Of a stretch of DNA of 64,000 nucleotides, positions 43,956 to 57,506 are shown piece by piece. Numbering within the stretch: the first letter of the stretch is position 1; each line of letters starts with the position of its first letter. The position numbers were made by a program, and so were the translations under genes. Source of the DNA: Escallonia rubra (Eukaryota; Streptophyta; Magnoliopsida; Escalloniales; Escalloniaceae); the NCBI GenBank assembly GCA_033065855.1, contig JAVXUO010002880.1, forward strand, positions 52,201 through 116,200. Direction: 5' to 3'. The notes beneath the pieces were generated by a model, which saw only the letters and a list, made by a program, of their open reading frames with translations, ran no database searches and was not told the origin of the DNA.

Positions 43956-45589
43956 TAGAGATGTCAAAACCGTTTTTTGGCCCGGGTTGGCCCGGCCCGT
44001 TTTGGGCCCGGACTGGCCCTAACCCTTAGGGCTTGGGCCAGGGCCAGGCCGAATTATTTGAGACGGCCCTAAAATGGCCCGTTTTTTACCCGGCCCACTT
44101 TTGGCCCTAAAACTGGCCCCCTTTTGGCCCTAAGGTTGGCCCTACACACAGGTAGACCTGGCAAACGTATAACCCGGCCGAGTACGGGTAAAATCCGGCC
44201 GGATGCGGGTAAATTCGGGTCGGGTAATCTTTTTAGGAATTCGTACCCTACCCACACGGGTAGGGTATTACCCACGGGTAAATGACCTATTTTTTATTAA
44301 TTTTTCTTTTTTTATAAACAAATTTTCATTACCTTATTTTGCTAATTAATTATTACCGTTAGCCATATTCTTTTTCCTTTTGTTTCTTTTCCCTTTTTTT
44401 GCCAACACATTTCATATTTTTGGTCAATTGCAATTTGCAAGCATCAACTCTCGGTCCCCAAACCCTAACCACAATTCAAAATAATACAATCAAACGTAAA
44501 CACATACATAATCACAAGCATAAAGTTCTCCATCGGCAGACCCAAACCCTACCCACGATCCAAAATAAGACAATTAAAAATTAACAAAAATACATGATCA
44601 CATTCACATGCATAAACTAGAAGATTGACGGCTGTCTGTAGTCGATCTGAGACTGAGAGAGAAGACATCAAAGCGGCGGCAGCAGCGCAGGAAGGTCGCG
44701 CCGGCAGCAGAGTAGGAAGGTCAGAGTGGGAGATCGGCGGTCGCGTTGAAGAATGAGGGGTCCGAGAAGGTTGATGCCTAGGCTGTCGGAGGTAGATCTC
44801 GGTGAGGGGGCTCACAGTCGACGGTCGATCTCGATCTTTACGGTGAATATGTGATTACTGATTGACTGAGGGAAGAGGGTAGAGAGAAAGGGGCGGTTGC
44901 GGCGGAGAAGAATGGGGTGGTGGCGCAGAGCTGGGGCGACGGCAGAGAAGAATGGGGAAAATGTGAAGAGACCAAATGAGAAATGAGAGAGGTTAGGGGA
45001 TTAGGGCATAAAGAGGATATATATAGTAGGAAAAGACGGGTAATCGACACAGGCTCTCTTTTAGCCTAGTATTATTGTATACACACATTATTATATAAGT
45101 GTGCGTGTCCAACGATTATCGAATGAGTAATGAATCTGATCATGAATTATAATGATCGTTCTTCCTTGGTGCAATAATCAAAGATATGTTTGACGTAAAA
45201 TAAGAATTAGATTACACCAAATTAAACTAATATTATATATTTGAAATAAACTGATTAGAATTGAAACTTTCGAAAAATGCTACTTATAAATTATAATGTT
45301 AGTAGACCAAAAAAGGCTTTGTTAATATTACACCAAATTAACATGTATCAATCTCAACCAATTAATTTGATGTATTCTTGTTGGCCATCGATGCAAATAA
45401 ATAACAAAGAGTTGGGAACCAACAAAAAATTTGGGCCTGGGCCCTGCCCAAGCCCGGCCCTAAATATTGGGCCTAGGGCCAGGGCTTGGACTGAGCCATA
45501 TATCTAGATTTCCGGTCCCGGCCCGTTTTTGTTGGAGGCCCGTTGGGCTTGGGCTGGGCCGACCCAAGCCCGGCCCATTGACATCTCTA
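43956..45589. mobile_element. hAT-type element, 1634 bp
   Basis: 12-bp inverted termini tagagatgtcaa/ttgacatctcta, with target duplication agcccatg (43948-43955) / agcccacg (45590-45597), 7 of 8 matching. Subterminal regions are rich in ggcccgg/ggccctaa repeats on both sides. The interior includes a stretch beginning tagacctggcaaac (44153), another hAT-like terminus, so a second element may be nested. A gene-derived GC-rich segment at 44620-44990 shows no recognisable domain. No transposase was recognised. Confidence 0.88.
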
Positions 45590-45597
45590 AGCCCACG

Positions 45598-47976
45598 TAC
45601 CAGTTCTATAAACAGCCCATCATGAAAGGAAATTCGGGCTCAAGCAAAACGAGTAAAGCAACCATTCTTGAGCCATTTCTTCTTTGCGGCAAAGAAGCAA
45701 ACATATAGCGTACATACAGAGAACACCGGGTAACTGATATCTGCTTTCAGCATTTCTTTTCGCAGTTGTTATTGCCATTCGTTATATAATACTGGAGCTA
45801 GCTCCTGTATTTTTTTTGGAACTCGTGTTAGTATAAGTTATGCGTAGACTACGATTTTTGATATTGGACTTCTTTTCTTGGTTATGTTTGTTAAGTCTAT
45901 GTTTTTACTTAGATGTATGATAGAGATTGCAAATTTAACGTTTCGAAGTTCATATATGACAATCGGAACGAGGTGGGTCTCTAGCAACTTTGGCGCAATG
46001 TGAAATCTTGAATTGAAATGCAATGGTTTGAAATATCATATGCTCATTGCTAACGCATTCTCAATGAACCCAGATTGGAAATTGTTGCTATTGTTAGTTG
46101 ATTCGGCTGGTTTATGCACGTATAGTAGTAATGTTTAGTGTGTTGGAGTCTGTAAGTGATTAGCAGTGTAAGAAACAAAAAACGAGCGGCCACATGCACT
46201 GTGCAGCCTTACCCTTATCAATGCTGGAGAGACTGTTCCTGTCTTTTTAACCTTGCGCCAAGGCTCTTCCTTGACCATACCTACAAATGCTGCCTTTCAA
46301 AAGAAGCTTCTCTTGTCCGGATAACGGTTTTAGTAACTTTAAGCTACATTTTGGAGTAGACCTCGAGTTATTTACTTGCATTTGAAAAACGAGTCCGAGT
46401 CAAGTTGACCACTATTGTCATAAGCATAATATCAGCAATATATGCATGTAGTCGTTAATTAAGATTTATGGACACAGACATCTCCCACTGCTTACACTGG
46501 CTGCCTGGGCTGGGATAGACCGCACACAGGCCTAACCTTTGGCATATTTGTACAAAGTGGATGTTTGGTAGATAAAATCTCTTATGACTCTCTTGGTGTT
46601 ACTCGTTTCTTATGGAATTGGATTCCCTGCAGTTCGCCAGTGGCCACATTAGTGAATTTCGCCCCTAAACTTACTGTTTGTCAGATGAGTGTGAACTACC
46701 TTTTAGCATCATGTGACTACCTTTATAGTTTCTTTAAGGACCGAAATGATCGCTTCTTTATTTCAAACTAGTTCAATACTGCCACTCCTCTTTCTGGGCG
46801 AAACTAGTTTCCTAACTGTGAGCCAGTGTCTATTCCATTAAGCATTAAGTTCTTTATATAGTAGAATTTAACTACTTTACCTCTTTATTATACTTTTTAT
46901 GCATGTTAGCAAACAAATTGTTGACTTTACCGTTGGCTTCTGTAAGCAGTATCAGAAACTTAAATTCTAATATTGTAATTCCCAAAAGAGCTGAAGGAAA
47001 TGTACAGTAAGTTGAAGAGTTAAATTATGCACTTGGATGACTTTGGATATGAATCAGTTGTTGGCGTTAACAGCCGACCATTTTTCATTTGTTTATTCTA
47101 CCGTGACGGTGAATGTTTCTTCGGTATATCTTACAGGCAAGCAGCCAAAATCCATGTTTAAAAAAAATTGCCATACCTATTTCATGCATTTCATTCAGTT
47201 GGGTAAAAACTCAAATGCTCACCAGTAGCAAGCTTGTGGCCTGAAATTGTTCTTAGAAAGACCACTGACATGCTTACTTATTGAGTTCTCAGGCGGGAGA
47301 AGCTCCATAGAACCTGTTCAAACTGGGAATTCTGTATGGAGTGGTGATTGCCTATAACTACTATGATGGTGTTATTCATTTTGTTTTATTTCCTTTCGTG
47401 GGATGGGTATGCCCTATGATTACTTGTCTTGCTTTTAATGAAATCTAGGAAGTTCAACCCTCACTTCCTTCTTCCCCACAAAATAGAGTTGTTACTTACG
47501 GGAAATAGATTAAAATAAAGTTCTTCAAGATTTCAAATTTTGCCTGTGAGAGTAATTCTTGTTGTCTTGGTAATTAGAAGTTTTGATATCTGGATTTAGT
47601 AACTTCAGCTGTACTTGAGAGTATACCTTAAGTACTTTCAATTGAGGCATGAAGCGGAGTTTGGCACTTCTATTGTGTACATATGTCCGTATATGCTAAT
47701 AGTCACTGTGAAGGTTTGATATAATTGCATAAGTGGATATCCTAAACACCCCCACCCCCCCCCCCCCAACCCCCACCAACCCCCTTACCCCTTACCCCAT
47801 TCCCACTCACACATAGGAGCACGCAACACCCCACAAAGCAAAAAAGGAGTGTAGAAGAGGATGACTTGGTGTGCTATCATATCATGTCCCGTGAACCTAA
47901 AAACCAAACAATTTTTCATGCATTTGCTTTGCTTGCTGACTTGTCTTGATTTGTGTGATTAGCAGCTCGTTGAAAC
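45598..47976 (+). other. Upstream region and probable 5' UTR intron of the acyl carrier protein gene
   Basis: A leader exon may end near 45730 (caccgg before gtaactgat), and a strong acceptor (gattagcag, to 47967) lies just before the ATG at 47977. A long 5' UTR intron is therefore plausible but unproven. A C-rich run lies at 47750-47800. No other gene was seen. Confidence 0.35.
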
Positions 47977-48569
47977 ATGCAAGGCCTAAGAACCTCTATC
48001 TTGCGCCATGTGAGGATTGGGGTCTCTATGCAAGGAAAGTTTCTTGTTAAAGATGTGAACTCGCTCAAAGTCTGCCACCAACTTTGCACATCTGTTGGCA
48101 CCAGCTCTGATGAAATAATGTCTCGGGTGATTGGGCTAGTTAAGAAATTTGACAAGATTGAGGGCACAAAGGTAACTTACCTATCATTTTGACTCTTTTT
48201 GTAAACGTCTTTCCTTCATTTAGTTTACTTCATACATCAGTTGAAAGAAATTTTTGGGAAAATTGTGTGGTTGAAATATTGTTCAATGATGTCCATTTCA
48301 TGCAACTTGAGAATTGATTCACCGAGCTAGGCCCAATGCAGAACAAATTGATACGTACTTATCTTAAACCTTGACAGGTTACCGAAACTGCTGATTTCCA
48401 GAAGGACTTGAGCCTTGACAGCTTGGACAGAGTGGAGCTTGTAATGGCTTTTGAAGAAGAATTCTCAGTTGAGATCCCAGAGGAGGAAGCAGATAAGCTT
48501 AGATGTTGTGCTGACGTTGCTAAATACATCAGTTCTGGAGCTGAGCAGAAAAGCGCAGAGAATATATGA
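47977..48569 (+). CDS. Mitochondrial-type acyl carrier protein
   Basis: Small acidic carrier that holds acyl chains on a 4'-phosphopantetheine arm. In plants the mitochondrial form supports octanoate/lipoate synthesis. Two exons, 47977-48171 and 48378-48569, join in phase (donor aag/gtaact, acceptor ttgacag) into 128 residues. The first about 35 residues are basic and hydroxylated with few acidic residues ([20 protein letters not shown]), consistent with a mitochondrial presequence. The carrier domain follows: [20 protein letters not shown], then [20 protein letters not shown], with Ser80 in DSLD as the phosphopantetheine site, then [20 protein letters not shown]. It converges with the Ole e 1-type gene, 291 bp between stop codons. 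The exact mitochondrial paralogue is not resolved. Confidence 0.92.
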
Positions 48570-48860
48570 GTGGTTGAACAGAAACTTCTTGTGGTGCCAT
48601 TGTTTGTCTACGCGTCTTAATACTTGTTCAAACTGCTCAAAACCTCTACTTTTGCTGATTGTAGTAATCATTACAAAGTGGATCAAAATGATTTCAATTA
48701 CATATACCCACTCCTCTCTCACACTCTCGGATCTCTCCATCTATAATTATGTACGTGTATGTATCTCATATATACATGACTAATTGAAATAGACAGGAGG
48801 AGTTCACCCTAAAACTCAATGTCGTGACAGAAGCGCCATCCAAATGAGCCATTTTCTTAG

Positions 48861-50543
48861 TCAGTATAGAAACACCATTTTTTCATTGCTTTGTTTCGTC
48901 ATGCACGGTGCTGAAGGTTTAGGTGTCAAATGTATACTTTGGGCTGTGTAGGTGCGGATGCCATTTCCAACTGATGACAGCTTTATTCGTTTGTGTTTGA
49001 CGGTGAAAGCGGGGCGGCAGAGGGAGTTCTTTGGTAGCTGAAGAACTTTGAGCAGGCAAAGTTTTTCCAAGTTTGGAATTGCATGGAGGTGGGAAGGGAG
49101 ATCAATGAGGAAGTCTCCAAACTCATCTGTGCTGCCTCGTACTATCTTTGACTTCCTTTTCCTCCCACCAGTATGACACGAAACTGCCACTTGAGCACCT
49201 GCATATCCAAAGAAACTTTTTGTAGAATCCTCCCTTACCGAAAGGAAGAGCAACAAAGAATTCTCAAAGAAAAGCCAACAAGAGCAAGATGCTCAAACGA
49301 TATCTGGAGCAGGACCTACCAACCAAAACAAGCCTTCCTACTATACGTAGAAATAAGGCTGAACAACACGACAATCTCATTTCTCAGCCTACCAACTGTA
49401 CATCAGATTTATTCAACACTGGTTTTACAGAAGTAAAACCAAAACTCCTTCGTGGGTTCTCGCAGACTCTGTTCCCCTTTCTTACACAACTGCTACAAGC
49501 GTCTTTTGGCGCTAATTGCCAGCTTCTAGTTATTGTGATTCTGAAGTTTGTGCGTGGTCACTCCGTGAAATCTATTAGAAGTTACAGATAGGAACCGACT
49601 TCTCATGGCGAGCGAGCTTCAGAGTGAAGTTACAACATTGAAATAATGTAGAAGAAGAATATGATGATGATCAAGTGAAATTAACCCAGAAGATTAGCTC
49701 GGAGTTTCCAGCCTTATGGATAAAAGTCTGATTATAGAAGTGATTAGAGGAGGACACTATCTACTGAAGACATGAACATAAGCCCAAAATTCGGTTGGTC
49801 CCAACTTGCTAGAAGTCACTTGATCCTCGTTAAGGCTTTCATTCTACCCCTAAAACTCAAAGACGTTCATTGACGATGATCTCAGTGACCATTCTAATGA
49901 TCAGTGACAGTTGCTGATAGATTTCAAACACCCACCCCCCCCCCCCCCCCCCAACACACACGCACAAACACAAAAACCCACAAGTTTAGATTGCCACTTG
50001 ATCTAAAACCAAGTTGTGTTGGGTATCTTGCCAACGTAATCTGAATCTCTACACAAGAGACATATAAGTATGCCAAGATGTTATTAGCAACTTGGCAGCT
50101 GGAGGAACATGCTTTTACAACAGAGAAAAGGTTGTGGATTCTGTCGTTAAGCTTTCCTTTAGAACTCCAACAAGTTTACTCCCTCCACACCCACACCTTT
50201 AGGACTATAACCATGAAAGGACCATTGTAAATACTGGTGTTAATTGGAGGTACAAACCTGAAACGGGACGTGGAGGAAGTCGAGCTTTTTCGTCCAAACA
50301 AGCTTCACATAAAATCGTGCCACTAACGAGGACGGTAGAGAGCTTCTCCTCACCATACCCAGCAACCTCTGTCAAGTCCTCCGCGCTAGACAGTTCAACC
50401 AACGGATTCTCACGCCCGGCAGCGACCACCGGTGCCTCGAGGAAAAACAAGGAGAAGAAGAGGAAAATCAAGGACATGGTCATAACAAGATTGTTGCACC
50501 CGCTAAAGTGGCTCATCATCTTTTTGTGTTTGTTTGGCCACAA
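48861..50543 (-). CDS. Pollen Ole e 1 / extensin-domain secreted protein
   Basis: Predicted secreted, cysteine-containing Ole e 1-domain protein; the domain occurs in pollen allergens and in many cell-wall proteins not limited to pollen, and the biochemical role is unknown. Exons 50258-50543 and 48861-49198 join through a phase-1 intron (gtttgt..tatgcag) into 207 residues. A hydrophobic segment (MSLIFLFFSLFFLEAPVVAA, about residues 23-42) is a signal peptide. The domain starts at VSGTILCEACLDEKARLP and continues over the splice into GAQVAVSCHTGGRKRKSK and DEFGDFLIDLPSHLHAIPN, with later LCLLK and SLCRP cysteines. The ATG at 50543 lies about 60 bp below a TATA box; Met10 is an alternative start. 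Family membership is solid, while specific function is not. Confidence 0.85.
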
Positions 50544-50603
50544 AAAAACTTGGCACTAACGCAATACAGAATGGTGAGAAAATGAAAAGCTACCATCATT
50601 GGT

Positions 50604-50611
50604 TTTATATA
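50604..50611 (-). promoter_or_regulatory. TATA box of the Ole e 1-domain gene
   Basis: Minus-strand TATATAAA, placing transcription start near 50575, about 30 bp before the first ATG at 50543. Confidence 0.65.
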
Positions 50612-52331
50612 CAAGGTGGTGCATGGTTCGTATGCCCTTTTCAACGCTTCCAATTACGTTAATAGCCTTCATCTTCTTAAACTCATATTTCTCCAATGAA
50701 GTTGTTTTGCAACTGCTAGCCTTTTTGACAAAACCCATGTACCCAATTGACAGAGAGATGATACTCAATTTTATATGGAGAAAAGCAAAAAATGGGTGAT
50801 CAAAGATTGTGATCAGTTTATAATTTTAAGTGAGAAAATGGGAGAAAACTGCTTAAGAGAACTTAATCTTTTCATACAAGTATAAGATGATGTGATAGGG
50901 GTATCGAGCATTTCCTTGTTATTTATTTTTATTTTTTTGGCAAACATTAGTATCATTCTAAAATGGTGCTTTTTTTGCTAAGATTAGTCATTAAAGATTT
51001 TACGCAAGTAAAGCCAGAAGTCATCATCGTCTACCGATAACGATATAAGATTAAACGTGAAAGCATGCAAACAAACGTTGATATACTCTTCTTTTTAAGC
51101 CTTTCTTTTGGGCGAGGTTGGTCACGAGATATTTCGGTCATTTTGCAAAGAAACCTTGTATATCAGGTAAAGTCTAAGACTATATAACAGGAAAAATGAA
51201 CGCAAATATGAATTAAAGAGAGGGGTAGTGTAGGTTTTGGCATTGACCAGTAGTGCAAGGAATGAAGAAGAAGATGGAAGTTAGAAGGGAAGGCTAACTG
51301 TAGAAAAAGTTGGTAGCCTACTACTATCTTCAAATCCTCTTCTTTTTTGCACTAAAAATCCACGTTTACAAAGCTTAAAGCACTGACTTGTCATTAGATG
51401 GTCAGGCGGAGAAGCAATACAGACTCCTTTCTGTTCTTGTCAAGCCTTCCCCAACTATAATTTCGTTTTCATAATCATATCTTACAAGCTGTGAAGCAAG
51501 CACAAACTTATACAAAGTGGGTAGGTTGGACCAACTAAACAAACTGGAAAACAGGACAAAATTATACAGTTGACCCCCCTCAAATGTTTGGGTTAAACAA
51601 ACTGCCCCGCTAGATTACTATATTTTACGGACCGCTTCCTTTAATCTATTGATGCGCTGCAAAATCACCCCTGATGTTGAGATCTTGGTATCAAACTTGG
51701 TCACATGCTGGCACATAGGTGCCTGAATGCCCGTAGTTTAGGGGGCAATTTGCAACTTACCGTCTTGTTAACGGACGCTGAGATTTCAATTATAGTATCC
51801 TCATCAATCGTTCTAAGAGGCAAATAATTCGTTCAAATTGCATCACGATATGTTATGGCATTTCCAATTATTATTATTATTATTTTTTTTTTTGGGATAC
51901 TTTGAAGGTTTAATACCGTCTTACGGTCTTAACCAAAGGCAGGTTGTAATTACTGATACGTGAACGGGTGGGACGTGTTACCCCAAACTTTCAGGTCTCA
52001 GTTTAAATGAAATGCCTTTAACCACAGATCAGTGATGGTTTGAACCATGGTGAATTTGTGCACTTTCCTTAACCAATTTATTCATTACAAAGTACTTGGG
52101 TCCTTTTGTTATAACTTTTAGCAACAAGTTTTTGTCGCTTAAAATATGTTTAGCGACACTTGTCAGTTGCAGGACGTGTGCTGGACATGTACAAGATATC
52201 ACTACCAACAAGACAAAAAAGGATCAGAAAGAAAAGGAGACAGCTGCTTATTGAAATTTCTCAAAGGCTATCATCGATGTACATAATCAATCTAATAGAT
52301 ATTTTACGGTGCGATTTCCTGGCAAAGAGAG
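50612..52331. other. Intergenic DNA between the Ole e 1 and Nudix genes
   Basis: AT-rich, no supported gene. The left part should hold upstream regulatory DNA of the Ole e 1-domain gene, and the right end the Nudix 3' UTR. Confidence 0.45.
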
Positions 52332-55300
52332 CTAAATTTTAGGGTGGTTCAAGCCCCTCATATTTAAGTACAAATTGCTCTTGTTATTAGAGAAACTTGT
52401 TACAGTAGGCACAGGAGTGAATCCAGTGTACTCTCCAGATTCCTTTGCTAAGCAAATGTCGATAAGATACTTTAGAAGCTCATTTGTCCGGATAAAAGGT
52501 TGAGCTGCATAATCGTCGAACGGCATCCACTGCAGGGTCAATATAATACTCAAAAACTTTTTTGCTAGATGTCTAAAAAAAAGAAATGAGCCTGGAATAA
52601 TATAGAAGCAGGACCGCCTGCATAAGCGAACAATGACTACAAGTACAGAAGACAAGAAGAATCCAGCCATATTCAACCAGAAGAGGATCAGGAAGAAGTT
52701 CATTTAAAGAACTGTCTAAATTTGCCTAGAATGTCTGAACCGGAACCTACAACCTTATGGACCTAAGTCTGAAGAAACGAGCTTCTTCACGCAGTACCTT
52801 ATCTAGTTTATATCTTTTTGCTTACTTCATTTGTTATGAGCTGAAAATCAAAACCTAAAGCAAGTATTAGAATCTGAAAATGCAGCTAAAAACATGTAGA
52901 CAGTGCGGGTATGGTCTAATGATCGAGAAAAGAAAGAAGCCGCAAGTGATTTGGCAGAAGGAGGGTTTATCATACAGATCTACAATGCCACAAGATCTTT
53001 TTTTTTTTCTTTCTTTAGGAAAAATTTCAGTAACAAACTTTCTAGGCAAGCGATATTTTTGTTAACAACTCACCTCGGCTGCCTCTATTTCTGATTCCTG
53101 CTTCTGGATGTCAAAAGAGAGGGGCTGCAACATGCACATAAAGAACAAATCTGACTTCTCAAAGAATGACTTGTGGCTTTGTCTGCATAAGGCAAGGAAC
53201 ACAAGAAGCATTAAGAACCTGAAAAGAGCGCGTGAGCGGTAAACATGCATGCGAACATGAACCCAGCTCCAAGAAACTTTGAAACATAAAATCTAACAGT
53301 TGGCATGTATATGAAATGTGTTAACTTGATAAATTTCGTACCTAAATGCTAGAATTTCTACAAATTTTGCGTCAATCTGCAACAGCAGATAATCCCGTAA
53401 GTATAACAAATATATCACTAAAAGCATTTATCCCATGTTTGAATCGACAAAAATGACAATCCTGTCACTTACTCCCGTCTCTTCTTTTACTTCTCTCACA
53501 GCCGCATCACAAATGTCTTCTCCCTTCAAATAAATGGCTCTGTAAGTATACTACATACACAAAGCACTTTTGATTTCTACAATGAACGTCTTGCTGGATG
53601 AACATACCTCATCAACCACTCCTGTGGGAAACTTCCATACACCAGTTCCGCGGAAAAGTCCACTCTTTTCTTGGACTACCAGCACCTACAAAGAGTTTCC
53701 CAACCCAACAGTCGACGCATTACTACGTAGTCCTTATAATTACACACATCACTACGCACGTAACCCTTACAGCAAGTGCACGAAGCAAAAGTGCATTCAC
53801 TATGTTTGAATCAGAAGAGAACTGCTGATCAAAATCCTGAATCACAAATGTGTGCACACAAGCTTATACAAATGCATACTTGATAACTTAAGTAACACTT
53901 CCAACTGTCGGATTTAGTCAGGATTATTCAACAGTAATGTCAAAATATGTGGTCCTCATGCAGATGATGCGTTCAGCACTATGTCTCAGCTCTGAATCTG
54001 TCTATTGGATCGGCACAGATAAGTTGGAATGTCACACCGTTTGGCATGATCAGTGCAATTTGGCACTTTGTCCAGCGCGACCTATATATGCGCGCGACCT
54101 ATATATGCCTACAGTCTTGGCCTTATTAATGTACCACTCTATATGAAGTCTATTGTGCCTATTTTCAGTATGAATCCGTGCTGCTAGGTGAGTGGTTCAT
54201 TGTACTGAGTTCTTGGGTTGTGTGAATGTGTGCCAAACATCTTGTAATCTCCAAGTTGATAGTGAAATTCTGTCTTCCTTCACCCATGGACGTATGCAAT
54301 TGCTGAACCACGTCAAGTCTGGTCTGCGCGTGCGACTGATCTACTGAATTCATTGTTGATTTGCAAATTACGAACTTTACCGATTAGGGTCGTGAATCTC
54401 ATGATTGTAAACGGTAAAGTAGTTTTCAGGCAGTCGTACTTGAACACACACGCGCGCGCGTCTATCTGTCACATCCAGTATTAATGACAGACTTGGAGTT
54501 GAATTAGTAGAAGGCCAAAGCAAAGGCATGTAGAACTTGGGTAATGTTTAATCAAAGAGTGAATGTTTAATCAAATAGTGTATAGAATCGACTTCGCATG
54601 AAAGGAAAGTCTAGAAGAGAAAATAGGGCAGTGGTTGAAGCAAAAGTTGCACCGGAGCTCGGGCGAAATCTTGCGGAGCTAAGAGACCTTAACGGGTTCA
54701 GAAGATTTAAAACTACTGGAGGCAACTGCCCTGTTACAAGATATGTTGGATATAGGGGTGGTACAACCTATACATATGGTAATATACATCTAGTGCCAAA
54801 ATTTTGAAGCAAAGGTGACCTTCAAACTTCAAAGGTAACTGATGTATTAGTGCCTAGCTGACAAGCTCCATACTTTGTCGGCTATATTATTTTCTTTTTC
54901 TTTATTTTTTTTTTCGTTATTTTATTTTATTTATTTATTATTATTTTTTATGAAGAGGGGTGGGGGGATGATAGCGAGGAAACGGTTCGAGTCCGAAACA
55001 AAAATCGGAAAAAACTTTTTTGAAGCAACATTTGGAAAGCATCTTCAAGCATAAGCTAGCAATATCCCCTTCCCCATGTACAAGTTTCTACCAGGGACAT
55101 ATTAACTCACAGCCTTACCAGATAAATGAACCATACAGGCAGGGTTTTCTTAACCTGAATTCTTATGCTATATGAAGGCGCCAGACTGTGGATGGATTGA
55201 TTGCAAAAATTACCTCTCTCTTTTCGTTCATCACGAAAGCACCAATACCCACTCGGTGACTGGCGTTTGCTGGTAGAGTATTTGCAGTTTCAGGAATCCA

Positions 55301-56736
55301 GTGTACAAGCATTAAGTATTTTGCCTCTGCATGATGATAGAAAAATCCTTCCTGCAAAGCAGTATGTCACATCATGAAATTATAGTCAACTGCGAAAGAG
55401 AAGTTGATGGACAAACTTTTCCAAATAATATATTTTGTAGAACTTGAGATTAAAAGACAGTGATAGATTGGAAGGCAAATGCGAGTTCATTTCTGAGTAA
55501 ACATAAGAAGTCAGTTTTCGAGGATGTAGTTATCGAAACAAGTGAAGGGGCAGTGTGGAAGTAGGAAGATAAATCCAACTTCTGCAAGTAGAAAGCTTCA
55601 TATATGGATCAGAATCAAGGTGGATAAACTTCTTATCGAGGTAAATTCTATAAACACCACAAACATACCTTAACAGCCGACTCAACAAGATTTACGAGCT
55701 CTATGGGCATTTTAATCCAAACACCCTTCTTACCCTGCAAAAACGATGGTAAAGTGGTTCAACAAAAACAAACTACACTGACTGATATGACTGATAGATA
55801 GACTGATACACATATCCGAAGAGGAACTTGCACTGATAAGCAAGTCAGATTACATGGTCATGCTTCACGAGTAGAGGCCAGCTCCTATCTTATAACCCAA
55901 GCCCAAAGTAACAACATCAAACCTCAAACAGATACAGTCTTGTAAAACACATAAAATTGCTTCCTGAGATGCATTATTAGGCCTCTCGGCATTCAATCAT
56001 GCGTCCAATGTACACTAAACAACATCATATCAGGCTCACAAAAAAAACTTGCTTTTTTAAGCTACAAAATTTCACGTATGCCCTATGTTGCAGAAATTTT
56101 CTCCGCCTTTAGCAAATTTGAGCCTCTTTTCATTTGGATACAACTTGATCATCTAAAAATCGATTCAAACTCAAATCCTCCCTCCGTTGAATTGAATTCC
56201 CCCCTTTGACTTTTGGCAAAGCGATATGATAGATATTGGTACATGTAAACATTGGACTCAACACAACTAGCAATCAAAGATTCAACAGGAAAAAATCCAA
56301 TGAAACAGAAGTAGTAATTATATACTCCGCATCAAATAAGCTAAATGAGTATGTAGTAATTTGCAAAAAGTCAAAATACACATCGAGAAAGGATACTTCT
56401 TAGAGTGCAATATATATATATATATATATAAGTACTAATTGACAAGACAAACGAGCGCTTACACGATGAGCAATAATACTCGAACCCCGTCCTGGAAATC
56501 AGTCAAAAAGTCAAAAGGAATTTAAATCTGGAACATAACAAAACTTGAAATCAAAATACCTGTTGTTTCCAATGTAGCAATGAAGCTCTGAGCAAAGAAG
56601 TAAATACAGTAGGGGCGATGGGCTCACTGGCCATTTCCACTATCACACCCCCATGTACATCATCTTTACCAGTTAGCAACCTTTCAAACTGCTGCACCTG
56701 GCTCTCGGACACCACATTCGACGACGTGGTACTCAT
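52332..56736 (-). CDS. Nudix hydrolase (plant ADP-ribose/NADH pyrophosphatase type)
   Basis: Hydrolyses nucleoside diphosphates linked to another moiety; relatives of this plant group use ADP-ribose, NADH or similar substrates, and the exact one is not readable. Eight exons on the minus strand: 56560-56736, 55669-55734, 55214-55351, 53608-53685, 53473-53523, 53342-53376, 53074-53182 and 52332-52529. All have GT..AG borders and consistent phase, giving 283 residues. The Nudix box is complete (residues 149-171): Gly149, Glu155, then REVKEETGI at 163-171. Upstream is the group's conserved N-terminal block with GKKGVWIKMPIELVNLVESA, EGFFYHHAEAKYLMLVHWIP and PANASHRVGIGAFVMNE; downstream are RQSHKSFFEKSDLFF and WMPFDDYAAQPF. 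An upstream in-frame ATG at 56808 would add 24 residues; 56736 fits relatives better. Confidence 0.92.
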
Positions 56737-57206
56737 CGAAGATCTGACCCTAAGCTGCCTCCCAAATCTAACCTTAAACTTGCCTGGACGAACAAACCAT
56801 AAAATCAAATTAAGCCCTCCAAATTAAAGGGTTTCTTTGAAGATACCAATCAAGAAGATTTGGGTTATGGCTTATGACCTATAAGGGGTTGTTTGATTTG
56901 GAGGGTGGAAAGAAGATTTCTGGTTGTGAAACAGAGGAGTGAAGAAGGCCTGCAGAGAGATCTGATGGTGATGATCATTTCCTGCCTTGGAAAGTTTTGT
57001 TGACATTTATATACTAGTGGAGACACACATGTGGACATGATATAAACAATATGGTACGCAGCTTTCTGTCGACATTCAAGGAAAGATTTTGATTCTTCAA
57101 TGCCGCAAAAAGTTTGGCACTTGGTTAGTTAAAATAGTCTCGTCTGGTGAGGCTACGGAGCGAGCAACAGCTAAGAACTGAGATCAGAACATTAGGCGCC
57201 GTAACA
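56737..57206. other. Promoter side of the Nudix gene
   Basis: The shared upstream region of two divergent genes begins here (Nudix on minus, trihelix on plus). No clear TATA box was identified for the Nudix gene. No coding feature was seen. Confidence 0.4.
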
Positions 57207-57209
57207 TTA

Positions 57210-57506
57210 GGCTCCGTACGTTTACGATATTTATTTTTTATTTTTATTTTCATAACTTTCATATTTAGTTTGAAAATACGTTTACGTACTTTTATCATTT
57301 TTATCAAAAAAAAATTTAGTTATTTTTTCTTATATTGAGTTAAGTTTTGGTGAAAAAATTAAAAACACATCGGAAGTGTTTTCAATTTTTTATCACTATT
57401 TGAGTAATTTTATCTAAAATAAAAATAGAAAATGGTAAAAGTACGCAAATTTTTTTTTATCATCATTGCAAAAAACAAAAAACGAATATCGTAAACGTGC
57501 GGGGCC
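57210..57506. mobile_element. Tourist/PIF-Harbinger-like MITE, TTA target
   Basis: The inverted termini ggctccgtacgtttacgata and the complement of tatcgtaaacgtgcggggcc are flanked by tta on each side (57207-57209 and 57507-57509). The AT-rich interior contains gaaaatggtaaaagtac and catcattgcaaaa, shared with the larger element at 33631-34842. Confidence 0.8.

Noticed and set aside
54598-54807. 69-residue frame in the Nudix intron
   Set aside because: No homologue recognised and no promoter; within the intron between exons 3 and 4.
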